Part shown: in pieces, positions 1 through 10,598 of the stretch | Layout of the letters: every line of letters begins with the position of its first letter | Position numbering within the stretch: position 1 is the first letter of the stretch | Source: Pandoraea pulmonicola | GTDB taxonomy: Bacteria; Pseudomonadota; Gammaproteobacteria; Burkholderiales; Burkholderiaceae | NCBI RefSeq assembly: GCF_000815105.2 | Contig: NZ_CP010310.2 | Coordinates: forward strand, 2,542,001-2,606,000 | Length of the DNA: 64,000 nt | Direction of reading: 5' to 3' | The notes under the pieces: model-generated | Told to the model about the DNA's origin: nothing | What the model saw: the letters and a program-made list of their open reading frames with translations, nothing else | Database searches by the model: none | Translations under genes and position numbers: made by a program

Positions 1-362
1 TGACGCGTCTGCAGACGGCCGATCCGGGGCACCGCGTACCGCACCTGGCGTTCCAGCACGATGCGCTGTCCGACGCGCCGGTGCTGCCCATCGACGAAGT
101 CACCACGAGCTACTACCTGCGCCTGCGCGTGGTCGACCGCGCCGGCGTGATGGCGGAACTCACGCGCATTCTGGCCGACCTGGACATCTCCATCGACGCG
201 CTGCTGCAGAAGGAATCGCGTGAAGGCGAACACCAGACCGATATCATCATCCTGACGCACCAGACGCAGGAGAAGCACATCAACGCGGCCATCGCCAGGA
301 TCGAAGCGATGAGCACCGTGCTCTCGAAGGTGACGCGCATCCGCATGGAGTCGCTGAGCTGA
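1..362 (+). CDS. hom: Homoserine dehydrogenase, C-terminal part (5' end outside window)
   Basis: Only the last 119 residues are present; the first complete codon is at base 3. Homoserine dehydrogenase reduces aspartate semialdehyde to homoserine, the branch point to threonine and methionine. From about base 111 the protein reads as an ACT domain (YYLRLRVVDRAGVMAELTRI), the usual C-terminal regulatory domain that senses threonine in the long bacterial form of this enzyme. The gene ends 41 bp before threonine synthase on the same strand, the standard hom-thrC arrangement. The identity rests on the ACT domain and this neighbour, because the catalytic domain is not visible. Confidence 0.9.
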   Translation, partial: TRLQTADPGHRVPHLAFQHDALSDAPVLPIDEVTTSYYLRLRVVDRAGVMAELTRILADLDISIDALLQKESREGEHQTDIIILTHQTQEKHINAAIARIEAMSTVLSKVTRIRMESLS

Positions 363-403
363 ACGGCGAGTCACACCAAGCGATACGACAGGACACGATT
401 CCC

Positions 404-1870
404 ATGAAATACATCTCCACGCGCGGCGCCGGCCTCACTTCGGGCGAGCCGCAATCGTTCTCCAGCATCCTGCTCGGCGGGCTGGCGCCGGACGGCGGCC
501 TCTACCTGCCGACCGAGTACCCGCGGGTCAGCGCCGACGAACTGCGCGCCTGGCGCCAGTTGTCGTACGCCGAACTGGCCGCCCGGGTGCTGGGCAAGTT
601 CGCGGGCGACGTCCCGGCGGAGATCCTGGCCGACCTCACGCAGCGCACCTACACCGCCGAGGTGTATCGCAACGTGCGCCCCGGCGAGGACGCCGCCGAG
701 ATCACGCCGCTGCTGCCGCTGGGCGTCGAGCAGGGGGCACAGCTCTCGCTGCTGGCGCTCTCGAACGGCCCCACGCTCGCGTTCAAGGACATGGCGATGC
801 AGTTGCTCGGCAACCTGTTCGAGTACGCACTCGCACAGCATGGCGACGCGCTGAACATTCTCGGCGCGACATCGGGCGACACCGGCAGCGCAGCCGAATA
901 CGCCATGCGCGGCAAGGAGGGCATTCGTGTGTTCATGCTCTCGCCCGCCGGCAAGATGAGCGCGTTCCAGACCGCGCAGATGTACAGCCTGCAGGATCCG
1001 AACATCTTCAACCTCGCGGTCGAAGGCGTCTTCGACGACTGCCAGGACATCGTCAAGGCCGTCTCGAACGATCACGCCTTCAAGGCGCGCTATAAGATCG
1101 GCACGGTCAACTCGATCAACTGGGCGCGTGTCGTCGCCCAGGTCGTCTATTACTTCAAGGGCTACTTCGCGGCCACGGGCGGCAAGTCCGGCCAGGACGG
1201 CGAGGTCTCGTTCACGGTGCCGTCGGGCAACTTCGGCAACGTCTGTGCGGGCCACATCGCGCGCATGATGGGGCTGCCCATCCGCAAGCTGGTGGTGGCG
1301 ACCAATGAGAACGACGTGCTCGACGAGTTCTTCCGCACCGGTCGTTATCGCGTGCGCAAATCGGCCGAGACGTTCCATACGAGCAGCCCGAGCATGGACA
1401 TCTCGAAGGCGTCGAACTTCGAGCGCTTCCTGTTCGATCTGCTCGGCCGCGACGCGACGGCCACGGCGACGCTGCTCGCCAAGGTCGAGAGCGAAGGCGG
1501 CTTCGATCTGTCGGGCACCGACGCCTTTGCGCGCGTGGCGCAGTTCGGTTTCGTCTCGGGGCGCAGCACGCACGACGATCGCGTGACGACGATCCAGGAC
1601 GTGGCCAAGCGCTACGACGTGGTGATCGACACGCACACGGCCGACGGTGTGAAAGTGGCCCGCGAGGCGCTGGAGCCGGGGGTGCCGATGGTGGTGCTCG
1701 AAACCGCGCAACCCGCCAAGTTCGCCGAGACGATTCGTGAAGCGCTGCATCGCGAACCGCCGCGCCCGGCCGGGTTCGAGCAACTCGAATCGCTGCCGCA
1801 ACGCTTCGAGACCGTGGCGAACGACGCGGCGCGCGTGAAGGCGTACATTGCCGAGCACACCGGCCTGTAG
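404..1870 (+). CDS. thrC: Threonine synthase
   Basis: This 488-residue enzyme converts O-phosphohomoserine to threonine with PLP in the cytoplasm. The PLP lysine is K128 in LAFKDMAMQ. A phosphate-binding loop GATSGDTGSAA follows at about 154, and SGNFGN lies at about 274-279. The length fits the longer class of threonine synthases found in proteobacteria and fungi. The gene follows hom by 41 bp and is followed by moeA after 45 bp, so a hom-thrC-moeA-moaD-moaE transcript is likely. The start is the only ATG that gives the family N-terminus MKYISTRG. Confidence 0.97.
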   Translation: MKYISTRGAGLTSGEPQSFSSILLGGLAPDGGLYLPTEYPRVSADELRAWRQLSYAELAARVLGKFAGDVPAEILADLTQRTYTAEVYRNVRPGEDAAEITPLLPLGVEQGAQLSLLALSNGPTLAFKDMAMQLLGNLFEYALAQHGDALNILGATSGDTGSAAEYAMRGKEGIRVFMLSPAGKMSAFQTAQMYSLQDPNIFNLAVEGVFDDCQDIVKAVSNDHAFKARYKIGTVNSINWARVVAQVVYYFKGYFAATGGKSGQDGEVSFTVPSGNFGNVCAGHIARMMGLPIRKLVVATNENDVLDEFFRTGRYRVRKSAETFHTSSPSMDISKASNFERFLFDLLGRDATATATLLAKVESEGGFDLSGTDAFARVAQFGFVSGRSTHDDRVTTIQDVAKRYDVVIDTHTADGVKVAREALEPGVPMVVLETAQPAKFAETIREALHREPPRPAGFEQLESLPQRFETVANDAARVKAYIAEHTGL

Positions 1871-1915
1871 GACGGTCGCTGTCGTGCCTTCCCAAGACTT
1901 CCGGGCCCATTCGTC

Positions 1916-3163
1916 ATGCTGAGTACCCAAGAAGCTCTCGACGCCGTGCTGGCGGCGGCCCGTCCGCTCGCCGGGACGGAAACCGTCGACACGCTCGCGG
2001 CCAATGGCCGCGTGCTGGCGCGCGATGTCGTCGCCACGCTCGATGTCCCGCCGATGGACATCAGTGCGATGGACGGCTATGCCGTGCGTATCGCCGATCT
2101 GCATGGTGAAGGGATCTCGCCGCCGATTCTGCCCATTTCGCAGCGCATTCCCGCCGGGCACGCCCCCGCGCCGCTCGCCGGCGGCACGGCGGCGCGGATT
2201 TTCACCGGTGCGCCGGTGCCGTCCGGTGCCGACGCGATCGTGATGCAGGAGCAATGCGACGCGCTCGAGGACGGCACGGTCGCGGTTCGCCATACGCCGC
2301 GGCCGGGCGAGTTCATCAACCGGCAGGGCGCCGACATCCGGCGCGACAGCGTGGTGCTCGCCGCGGGGACGCGCTTGCGCGCCCCCGCGCTGGGACTGGC
2401 GGCTTCCGTGGGCATCGCCCGTCTGGAGGTGGCGCGTCGCCTGCGCGTGGCCGTGTTCTTCACGGGGGACGAACTGACGATGCCCGGCGAGCCGCTGCGC
2501 GCGGGCAGCATCTACAACTCGAACCGCTTCGTGTTGCGCAGCCTGCTGGAAAATCTCGGCTGCGAGATGACCGACTACGGGATCGTGCCAGACAATCTGG
2601 CGGCCACGCGCGCCATCTTGCGCGACGCGGCCCGCGCCAACGACCTGATCATCACGTCGGGCGGCGTGTCGGTCGGCGAGGAGGATCACGTGAAGCCGGC
2701 CGTCGAGGCTGAAGGTCGTCTCAATCTGTGGCAGATCGCTCTCAAACCGGGCAAACCGCTGGCGTACGGCGAGATCCATCGCGCGAACGCCGCAGCGAGT
2801 GACGCGGGTGGAGCAGGCGGGACGGCGCACTTCATCGGCCTGCCGGGCAACCCGGTGTCGAGCTTCGTGACGTTCCTGCTGTTCGTGCGGCCGTTCATCC
2901 TGCGGCTGCAGGGCGTGACGGATGTCGCCCCGCGCCGCATCGCGATGCGTGCGGACTTCACGCAGACCAAGGCGGATCGCCGCAACGAGTTCGTGCGTGC
3001 GCGGATCAATGCGCAGGGCGGGCTGGACGCCTTCCCGAACCAGAGCTCGGCCGTGCTCACGTCGACCGTGTGGGGCGACGGCCTGATCGACAATCCGCCG
3101 GGCCATCGCATCGAAGCCGGGCAGACGGTGGCCTTCCTGCCATTCTCCGACCTCCTATATTGA
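1916..3163 (+). CDS. moeA: Molybdopterin molybdenumtransferase MoeA
   Basis: MoeA inserts molybdate into adenylylated molybdopterin to complete the molybdenum cofactor. The 415 residues match the family size. Near the N-terminus PPMDISAMDGYAVR is the typical MoeA motif. TSGGVSVGEED at 247-257 is the MoCF-binding motif, and GLPGNPVSS at about 308 is the second conserved loop. A glycine/alanine-rich stretch (about residues 287-303) just before this loop looks like a local insertion. It starts the molybdenum cofactor part of the operon and is followed by moaD after 39 bp. Confidence 0.97.
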   Translation: MLSTQEALDAVLAAARPLAGTETVDTLAANGRVLARDVVATLDVPPMDISAMDGYAVRIADLHGEGISPPILPISQRIPAGHAPAPLAGGTAARIFTGAPVPSGADAIVMQEQCDALEDGTVAVRHTPRPGEFINRQGADIRRDSVVLAAGTRLRAPALGLAASVGIARLEVARRLRVAVFFTGDELTMPGEPLRAGSIYNSNRFVLRSLLENLGCEMTDYGIVPDNLAATRAILRDAARANDLIITSGGVSVGEEDHVKPAVEAEGRLNLWQIALKPGKPLAYGEIHRANAAASDAGGAGGTAHFIGLPGNPVSSFVTFLLFVRPFILRLQGVTDVAPRRIAMRADFTQTKADRRNEFVRARINAQGGLDAFPNQSSAVLTSTVWGDGLIDNPPGHRIEAGQTVAFLPFSDLLY

Positions 3164-3202
3164 GAGACAGGTGCACCGCTCGCGCGGTGTGCCGGCCAGA
3201 CT

Positions 3203-3460
3203 ATGCAGATCGAACTTCGCTTTTTTGCCAGCGTGCGCGAGGCGCTCAACCTCGCCGAGGAGCGCGTGGAAGTGCCAGCGGGCGTTGCCACCGTGGGAGA
3301 CGTGCGCCAGTGGCTGTGCGGCCGTGGCCCGGTGTGGGCCGAGACGCTCGGCGAGCAGCGTGCGCTGCGCATGGCGCTCAACCACACCATGGTGCCTGCC
3401 GCCACACGCCTGACCGACGGATGTGAAGTGGCTTTCTTCCCGCCGGTGACGGGCGGCTGA
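3203..3460 (+). CDS. moaD: Molybdopterin synthase sulfur carrier subunit MoaD
   Basis: This is an 85-residue beta-grasp (ubiquitin-like) protein. As a C-terminal thiocarboxylate it carries the sulfur that MoaE transfers to precursor Z. The protein starts MQIELRFFASVREAL and ends in the required Gly-Gly (residues 84-85, VTGG). It lies between moeA and moaE, with 34 bp to the latter, so the two subunits of molybdopterin synthase are coded next to each other. Confidence 0.96.
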   Translation: MQIELRFFASVREALNLAEERVEVPAGVATVGDVRQWLCGRGPVWAETLGEQRALRMALNHTMVPAATRLTDGCEVAFFPPVTGG

Positions 3461-3494
3461 GCGGCAATCATCCTCCACGGAGACGTCGACCATC

Positions 3495-3968
3495 ATGCCG
3501 ATTCGAGTACAGACTGAGGATTTCGACCTGTCGGAAGAAGTTCGCCAACTGCGCGCAGGCGATCTGCGCGTGGGCGCCGTCGCAAGCTTCGTCGGGACGG
3601 TACGCGATCTGAACGATGGCAAGGACGTCTCGCGCATGACCCTGGAGCACTATCCGGGCATGACGGAGAAGGCGCTGGAGGCGATCGTGGCCCAGGCCCG
3701 CGAGCGCTGGCGCCTGTTCGACGCGCTCGTGATTCACCGCTACGGCGACCTGGGGCCGGGCGATCAGATCGTGCTCGTGGCCGTCACGTCCGCCCATCGC
3801 GGCGACGCGTTCGCGGCCTGCGAATTCATCATGGACTATCTGAAGACGGAAGCCCCGTTCTGGAAGAAGGAGTCCACGCCGCAGGGTGAGCGCTGGGTCG
3901 ACGCCCGCGATACCGACACGGCCGCCCGAGAGCGCTGGACGGGCGGTGAAAAGGCGTCTGGTCGCTGA
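3495..3968 (+). CDS. moaE: Molybdopterin synthase catalytic subunit MoaE
   Basis: MoaE is the large subunit of molybdopterin synthase; it dimerises and binds two MoaD tails while converting cyclic pyranopterin monophosphate to molybdopterin. The 157 residues show the family core HRGDAFAACEFIMDYLKTEAP followed by FWKKE, which carries the conserved active-site lysines. The N-terminal GAVASFVGTVRD is also typical. It is the last gene of the hom-to-moaE run and ends at an inverted repeat. Confidence 0.96.
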   Translation: MPIRVQTEDFDLSEEVRQLRAGDLRVGAVASFVGTVRDLNDGKDVSRMTLEHYPGMTEKALEAIVAQARERWRLFDALVIHRYGDLGPGDQIVLVAVTSAHRGDAFAACEFIMDYLKTEAPFWKKESTPQGERWVDARDTDTAARERWTGGEKASGR

Positions 3969-4009
3969 ATTCGCCCAAATCTTCCTAAGTTCGGCGAATT
4001 TCTTCTATT
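3968..4009 (+). terminator. Weak hairpin between convergent moaE and the globin gene
   Basis: AATTCGCC (3968-3975) can pair with GGCGAATT (3993-4000) around a 17-nt loop, followed by TCTTCTATTTTT. The arm overlaps the last base of the moaE stop codon. The long loop and broken T-run make this a weak candidate; it could serve moaE and, on the other strand, the globin gene. Confidence 0.4.
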
Positions 4010-4049
4010 TTTGACGATTGAGGCTCGGCGGCTCGTCGAGGGTTTCTCG

Positions 4050-4625
4050 TCATTCCTCGCGGCGCGCCTTGGCCCGCTTCACGCTCTCCAGCAGCGCCCG
4101 TTGCGCCGGCGGCAGCGCGTATTCCCACCCGAACAGGTTCAGTTGAAGGCTCTCCGCGATGCGGATGGCCGGTTCGGCAAACGCGAAAGCGGCTTGCGGC
4201 TCGAACAGCGTGTCCAGCGTATCGAAGAACAGTGCGAGCCAGCGGCTGAAGTGTTCGCCGCTCAGATGCCCGAATGGCTGATGCGCCTGCGTCACGTTGC
4301 CGCGGTAGCGCTTGGCGCCGAGCACGATGCTCGACCAGAACGCCACCATCTTTTCCAGGTGCGGGTCCCAGCGGCCCGCCAGCGCTTGTCCGAAGACAGG
4401 GCCGAGCATGTCGTCGTCGCGAATGCGTCCGTAGAACGTGTGCACGAGTACCCGCACGGCGCCTTCATCGATCTCGGCGAAGCGCGTCGCGGGAAGGTCG
4501 GGCTGGGCGAGGGGCTGCTTTTCGGTATCGACCGCAGTATCGGTGGCGCTCGCGGCGGGCGATTCAGTGTGCAATCCGGCGCGCGATTCAGCGGCGCCAG
4601 GCGTTCGGACGGCGGGATGGTCCAT
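4050..4625 (-). CDS. Group III truncated haemoglobin
   Basis: This 191-residue protein has a globin core from about residue 50. Group III (trHbC) features are VHTFYGRIRDDDMLGPVF with the B-helix Tyr at 65, HLEKMVAFWSSIVLGAKRY, and HLSGEHFSRWLALFF with the likely proximal haem His at 125. The first 45 residues are an Ala/Pro/Thr-rich extension that the family usually lacks, so the true start may lie further in, although no better start codon with a ribosome site is visible. Group III globins are thought to act in oxygen or nitric oxide chemistry; the substrate here is unknown. It is divergent from clpB. Confidence 0.88.
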   Translation of the reverse strand: MDHPAVRTPGAAESRAGLHTESPAASATDTAVDTEKQPLAQPDLPATRFAEIDEGAVRVLVHTFYGRIRDDDMLGPVFGQALAGRWDPHLEKMVAFWSSIVLGAKRYRGNVTQAHQPFGHLSGEHFSRWLALFFDTLDTLFEPQAAFAFAEPAIRIAESLQLNLFGWEYALPPAQRALLESVKRAKARREE

Positions 4626-4724
4626 GGTGCGGCATGCTTAAAATCGCTATTATGAGCTTCAAACCCGGGCGTGTCCTGCGGTTGCTCGATTCCCCCGAAA
4701 TCCCCCACCGCAAGCCCCTGCGCC

Positions 4725-4735
4725 GGCCTGAGACC
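4725..4735. promoter_or_regulatory. Palindromic motif GGCCTGAGACC upstream of clpB
   Basis: This near-perfect palindrome sits inside a longer inverted repeat GCCGG-N7-CCGGC (4722-4738), 110 bp before clpB. The same 11-mer with pyrimidine change occurs upstream of alr/lplT (30998) and rpsB (57250). Function is unknown; see findings. Confidence 0.35.
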
Positions 4736-4773
4736 GGCTTGCGCGAAATGTCAATCGTCGCGCTGTAATGCCC

Positions 4774-4802
4774 CTTGAAACCGAGGGGAATTGTCCGCAC
4801 AT
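4774..4802 (+). promoter_or_regulatory. Candidate heat-shock (sigma-32) promoter of clpB
   Basis: CTTGAAA at 4774-4780 matches the sigma-32 -35 element exactly. After 15 bp CCGCACAT (4795-4802) is a partial match to the -10 consensus CCCCATNT. Transcription would start about 25 bp before the clpB ATG, which leaves room for the GGAG ribosome site. The weak -10 limits confidence. Confidence 0.5.
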
Positions 4803-4834
4803 CCGATCCAGCAAGATTCTTACCGGAGCACTAG

Positions 4835-7462
<2,628 letters not shown>

Positions 7463-7855
7463 CGCCGGGCGGACGCTCGCGCAGAGGCGGCGGGCTCATG
7501 CTCGCTGACGGCGATCGGGCAACGTCCATAACGTCGCTGACATTGGTAGTGCCGACAACCCCGCGTTCCTCACGGAGCGCGGGGTTATTTTTTCCGCCGA
7601 GGCGAGCGGTGGCCACGGAGGTCCCGCCGCATGCACGTCCACGAGCGGGCACGCGGATGCCCGGCATTGGCGTGTCACAATCGTCGGTGAGAATGCCGGA
7701 CTGGCCGGCCGCAGGGCATGCTGTCGGAGCTGACGTCGTTCGCGACGCCCACCGACCGTTCGCGCAACCCGCCGCGGCTTTCGTCGCATGGCAGGTGCCC
7801 GGCTGGCGCTCCGGTCCTATCGTTCCGTCATCGAATCGCTCGAGGAGAGGACGTG
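7463..7855. other. 393-bp intergenic region after clpB
   Basis: Apart from the clpB terminator at 7557-7593 I see no gene or RNA here. The downstream part should hold the promoter of the DUF2306-lytS-lytR operon, but no convincing -35/-10 pair stands out. Confidence 0.5.
7557..7593 (+). terminator. Rho-independent terminator of clpB
   Basis: AACCCCGCG (7557-7565) pairs perfectly with CGCGGGGTT (7578-7586) around a 12-nt loop, followed by TTATTTTTTC. Confidence 0.88.
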
Positions 7856-8332
7856 ATGACGACGATAGTGGCATTGCATGTGGCAGCCGCCGGGGTGGCG
7901 GTGTTGCTCGGTATCGGAATTCTGGTGCTTCGGCGCGGGACGCCGCGCCACCGATGGCTGGGACGGGCGTGGGCGCTGGCGATGGTGGTGACGGCGGTGT
8001 CGAGCTTCGGCATCCGGGAGTTGCGACACGGCGAGCTGTCGTGGTTACACTTGCTCGCGGCGTGGGTACTGTTCAGCCTGACGATGGCGATCACGGCCAT
8101 CCGGCGCGGCAACGTGGCGTTGCATCGGCGTAGTATGCTGGGCCTCTACACGGGCCTGGTCGTCGCCGGCGTGGCAGCGGTCGCGGTGCCGGGCCGCACG
8201 TTGAGTCTGTCGCTCGCGCGCCCGCCGCAGGCGTTCGTCGCGAGAGACGAGACGGCACAAAGAGAAATGACGGCGCTTGTGATGCAGCACACAGGAGAAC
8301 GCGGGGCAGGCGGGCAAGGTGGATCACAATGA
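7856..8332 (+). CDS. DUF2306-type small membrane protein
   Basis: This 158-residue protein has four predicted membrane segments (about 3-25, 38-52, 63-83 and 97-115) and the DUF2306-like pattern LHVAAAG...RRGTPRHRWLGRAW...SSFGIR. The tail after residue 118 is soluble. Function is not known for this family. The ATG at 7856 is preferred over upstream in-frame starts because GAGGAGAGG precedes it at good distance. Its stop overlaps the ATG of the sensor kinase gene (ATGA at 8329-8332), so the two are translationally coupled, and it may act with the two-component system. Confidence 0.75.
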   Translation: MTTIVALHVAAAGVAVLLGIGILVLRRGTPRHRWLGRAWALAMVVTAVSSFGIRELRHGELSWLHLLAAWVLFSLTMAITAIRRGNVALHRRSMLGLYTGLVVAGVAAVAVPGRTLSLSLARPPQAFVARDETAQREMTALVMQHTGERGAGGQGGSQ

Positions 8333-9564
8333 CAACGACGATGAGACGACCGCAATCCGTGGAGCCGGCCGTGCCGCCGGAGCGCGCCGCGCCGCGTGGG
8401 CTCTGGCTGTCCTTTGTGCGCGAGCTGGCCGGTGTGTTGCTGTTCAATACGCTCATTGCCGTGATCCTTCGGCTCATCGGCTTTGGCGGCACGTTCTGGC
8501 AGAACCTCGTATTCAGTCAGTGCATCGGGATCTCGATCGCGGTGTTGATCGACGGCGGACGCCGGGTGCTGTGGCGGCGAGGCGCGCCGCCGATGGCGCC
8601 GTTCCTGCTGTTGGTGGCGTTTGGATGCGCGGCGGGGCTCGCTGCCGGCATCGCGTTGGGCACGGCGCTGCTGGGTGTGCCCATGGCGATATGGCGTCCG
8701 GTCAACGGTCACACGGTGCCGATCGTGCTGGTGATCGCATTGCTGGGGACCGCCATTGGCACGTATAACGGCTGGTCCCGGGCCAGACTGGCGCAACTGC
8801 GCGAAGCCGCCGCGCAGCAGGCGCTGCGTGAGGCGGCCGCCGAGAAGCAACTGGTGCGGGCGCAGTTGCAGACGCTTCAGGCGCAACTCGAACCGCACTT
8901 TCTCTTCAACGTGCTGGCCAATCTCGATTCGTTGATCGCGAGCGATCCGGCGCGAGCGCGCGAATTGCTTGGACATCTGAACCGGTTCGTGCGCGCATCG
9001 CTCGCCGCGACGCGCGCCGAGTCCACCACGCTGGCCGACGAATTCGCGTTGATCGACGCGTTGCTGGCAATTCAGCGAATCCGCTTTGGCGAACGCCTGC
9101 GCTACCGCATCGATTTGCCGGACGACTGCCGCGCGCTGCGTGTGTTGCCGATGCTCGTTCAGCCGCTTGTGGAGAACGCCATCAAGCACGGTGTGGAGCC
9201 GCTCACCGAGGGCGCCGCGGTGCACGTGAGTGCGCAACGCGAGCCTCTGGGGAACGGCGGCGAGTGTGTTGTCCTTCGCGTAGCCGATGACGGTGCGGGT
9301 TTTCGCGCGGCTGGGGGCGCTGGATCGATGTCGGCGGGAGCGGTGGGCGCGGCCGCATCGACGGCAGCGGGTGCATCCGGCGTCGACCCGATCGGTTTGC
9401 GTGGGCCGAGCGAGGGTGACGGCGTCGGCCTGACCAATATTCGAGAGCGCCTGCGTGTGCTCTACGGCGACGCCGCGCGCCTCACGCTCACCGAGCGCGT
9501 GCCGCGCGGCGTGATCGCGACGCTACGGCTGCCCGTGGGGGCGCCCGGGTCGCCAACGGCATAG
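8329..9564 (+). CDS. LytS/YpdA-type sensor histidine kinase
   Basis: This 411-residue inner-membrane kinase belongs to the His_kinase (PF06580) class that pairs with LytTR regulators. Four to five hydrophobic segments fill about residues 25-155, with no obvious periplasmic sensor domain. The phospho-acceptor is H190 in EPHFLFNVLANLDSLI. The N-box PLVENAIKHGVEP lies at about 280-290, DDGAGF at 320-325 and GVGLTNIRERL from 365. Between the last two is a 39-residue Gly/Ala/Ser-rich insertion in the ATP lid, which is unusual. It overlaps the DUF2306 gene and is followed by the response regulator after 26 bp. Confidence 0.92.
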   Translation: MTTTMRRPQSVEPAVPPERAAPRGLWLSFVRELAGVLLFNTLIAVILRLIGFGGTFWQNLVFSQCIGISIAVLIDGGRRVLWRRGAPPMAPFLLLVAFGCAAGLAAGIALGTALLGVPMAIWRPVNGHTVPIVLVIALLGTAIGTYNGWSRARLAQLREAAAQQALREAAAEKQLVRAQLQTLQAQLEPHFLFNVLANLDSLIASDPARARELLGHLNRFVRASLAATRAESTTLADEFALIDALLAIQRIRFGERLRYRIDLPDDCRALRVLPMLVQPLVENAIKHGVEPLTEGAAVHVSAQREPLGNGGECVVLRVADDGAGFRAAGGAGSMSAGAVGAAASTAAGASGVDPIGLRGPSEGDGVGLTNIRERLRVLYGDAARLTLTERVPRGVIATLRLPVGAPGSPTA

Positions 9565-9590
9565 GTTTCCAGTCCCAGTGAGTGCAGTGC

Positions 9591-10598
9591 ATGACACCCC
9601 CCGTCGCTTTGATTGCCGAAGACGAACCGTTGCTCGCCGACGCCTTGCGCGCGCTGCTCGCGCACGCGTGGCCCGAACTGCGGATGTTGCCCGTGGCGCC
9701 GGACGGCACGTCGGCGATTGCCGCCATCGCGCAGTCGCAGCCGGATGTGGTCTTTCTCGACATCGCGATGCCCGGCATGTCGGGACTCGATGTCGCGCGC
9801 GCGTGCGCACGCCTGGCGCGGCCGCCGCAGATCGTGTTCGTGACGGCGTTCGACCGCTTCGCGCTCGACGCCTTCGAAGCGGCCGCCGTGGACTACCTGC
9901 TCAAGCCGGTGGAGCCCGACCGGCTCGCACGCACGGTCGCTCGCGTACGGGAGCGGCTTGCGTCACCGTCCGGTGGCACACTTTCGCAACTGTTGACGAC
10001 GCTGCGCGCGCATCTGGAACAGGAATCCGTACCGCTGGCGGCGAGCACGGACGGGAACGGCGGAGAGGGTTCTTCGGCGTTGGCCGCCAACGGAACGAAG
10101 GGCACGAAAGGTGCGAAGGGCGTGAAAGGCACGATCGGCACGATCGGCGCGAACGGTTCGAATGATTCGAATGGCACGCGTCCGTCAGTTCACCACGAAG
10201 CACTCACGATGAGGGCAGATGTGCAGAACGCTGACACCGCGGCTGCAGCGGGCGCAGCGATCCCGCCTCGGGACTACTTGCGTTTCGTGCGGGCGTCGGT
10301 CGGCGACGAGATCCGCATCGTGCCGGTGGAGGAGGTGTGCTTCTTCGAGGCGGCCGACAAGTACGTGATGGTCGCGACCGTCGACGGCGACCTGCTCATT
10401 CGGACCAGCTTGCGCGAGTTGCTGCCGCAGCTCGACCCGTCGCGCTTCTGGCAGGTGCATCGCAGCACTGTCGTCAACGTGGCGGAAGTCGTGAGCGCGC
10501 AGCACACGCCGCTCGGCCGCCTCACGCTCAAGCTCAAGCGTCGCAAGGACCGGGTGGCCGTCAGTCGCCAGTACGCTCACCTGTTTCGACAGATGTAG
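9591..10598 (+). CDS. LytTR-family response regulator with collagen-like linker
   Basis: This 335-residue DNA-binding regulator is the likely partner of the preceding kinase. The receiver domain (1-125) has D57 in VVFLDIAMPGMSG as phospho-acceptor and the KPVEPDRL lysine loop. The LytTR domain fills about 227-335 (IRIVPVEEVCFFEAADKYV; FWQVHRSTVVNV). Between them, residues 168-191 are eight Gly-X-Y triplets (GTKGTKGAKGVKGTIGTI then GANGSN), coded by imperfect 9-bp repeats. I chose ATG 9591 over GTG 9582 because the receiver begins right after it. The 3' end overlaps the convergent AraC gene by 38 bp. Confidence 0.93.
   Translation: MTPPVALIAEDEPLLADALRALLAHAWPELRMLPVAPDGTSAIAAIAQSQPDVVFLDIAMPGMSGLDVARACARLARPPQIVFVTAFDRFALDAFEAAAVDYLLKPVEPDRLARTVARVRERLASPSGGTLSQLLTTLRAHLEQESVPLAASTDGNGGEGSSALAANGTKGTKGAKGVKGTIGTIGANGSNDSNGTRPSVHHEALTMRADVQNADTAAAAGAAIPPRDYLRFVRASVGDEIRIVPVEEVCFFEAADKYVMVATVDGDLLIRTSLRELLPQLDPSRFWQVHRSTVVNVAEVVSAQHTPLGRLTLKLKRRKDRVAVSRQYAHLFRQM
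10092..10172 (+). repeat. Nine imperfect 9-bp repeats (GGNNCGAAN) coding Gly-X-Y triplets
   Basis: The units run GGAACGAAG, GGCACGAAA, GGTGCGAAG, GGCGTGAAA, GGCACGATC (twice), GGCGCGAAC, GGTTCGAAT, GATTCGAAT. The period matches codons, so copy number can change without breaking the response regulator frame. Confidence 0.9.

Noticed and set aside
371..3106. 911-codon open frame on the minus strand opposite thrC and moeA
   Set aside because: It is a shadow of GC-rich codon use; the protein is Arg/His/Ala-rich without recognisable motifs, and the plus-strand genes are certain.
10092..10172. CRISPR array
   Set aside because: The 9-bp units have no spacers and lie in a coding frame; the 7-, 9- and 99-bp arrays elsewhere also lack spacers.
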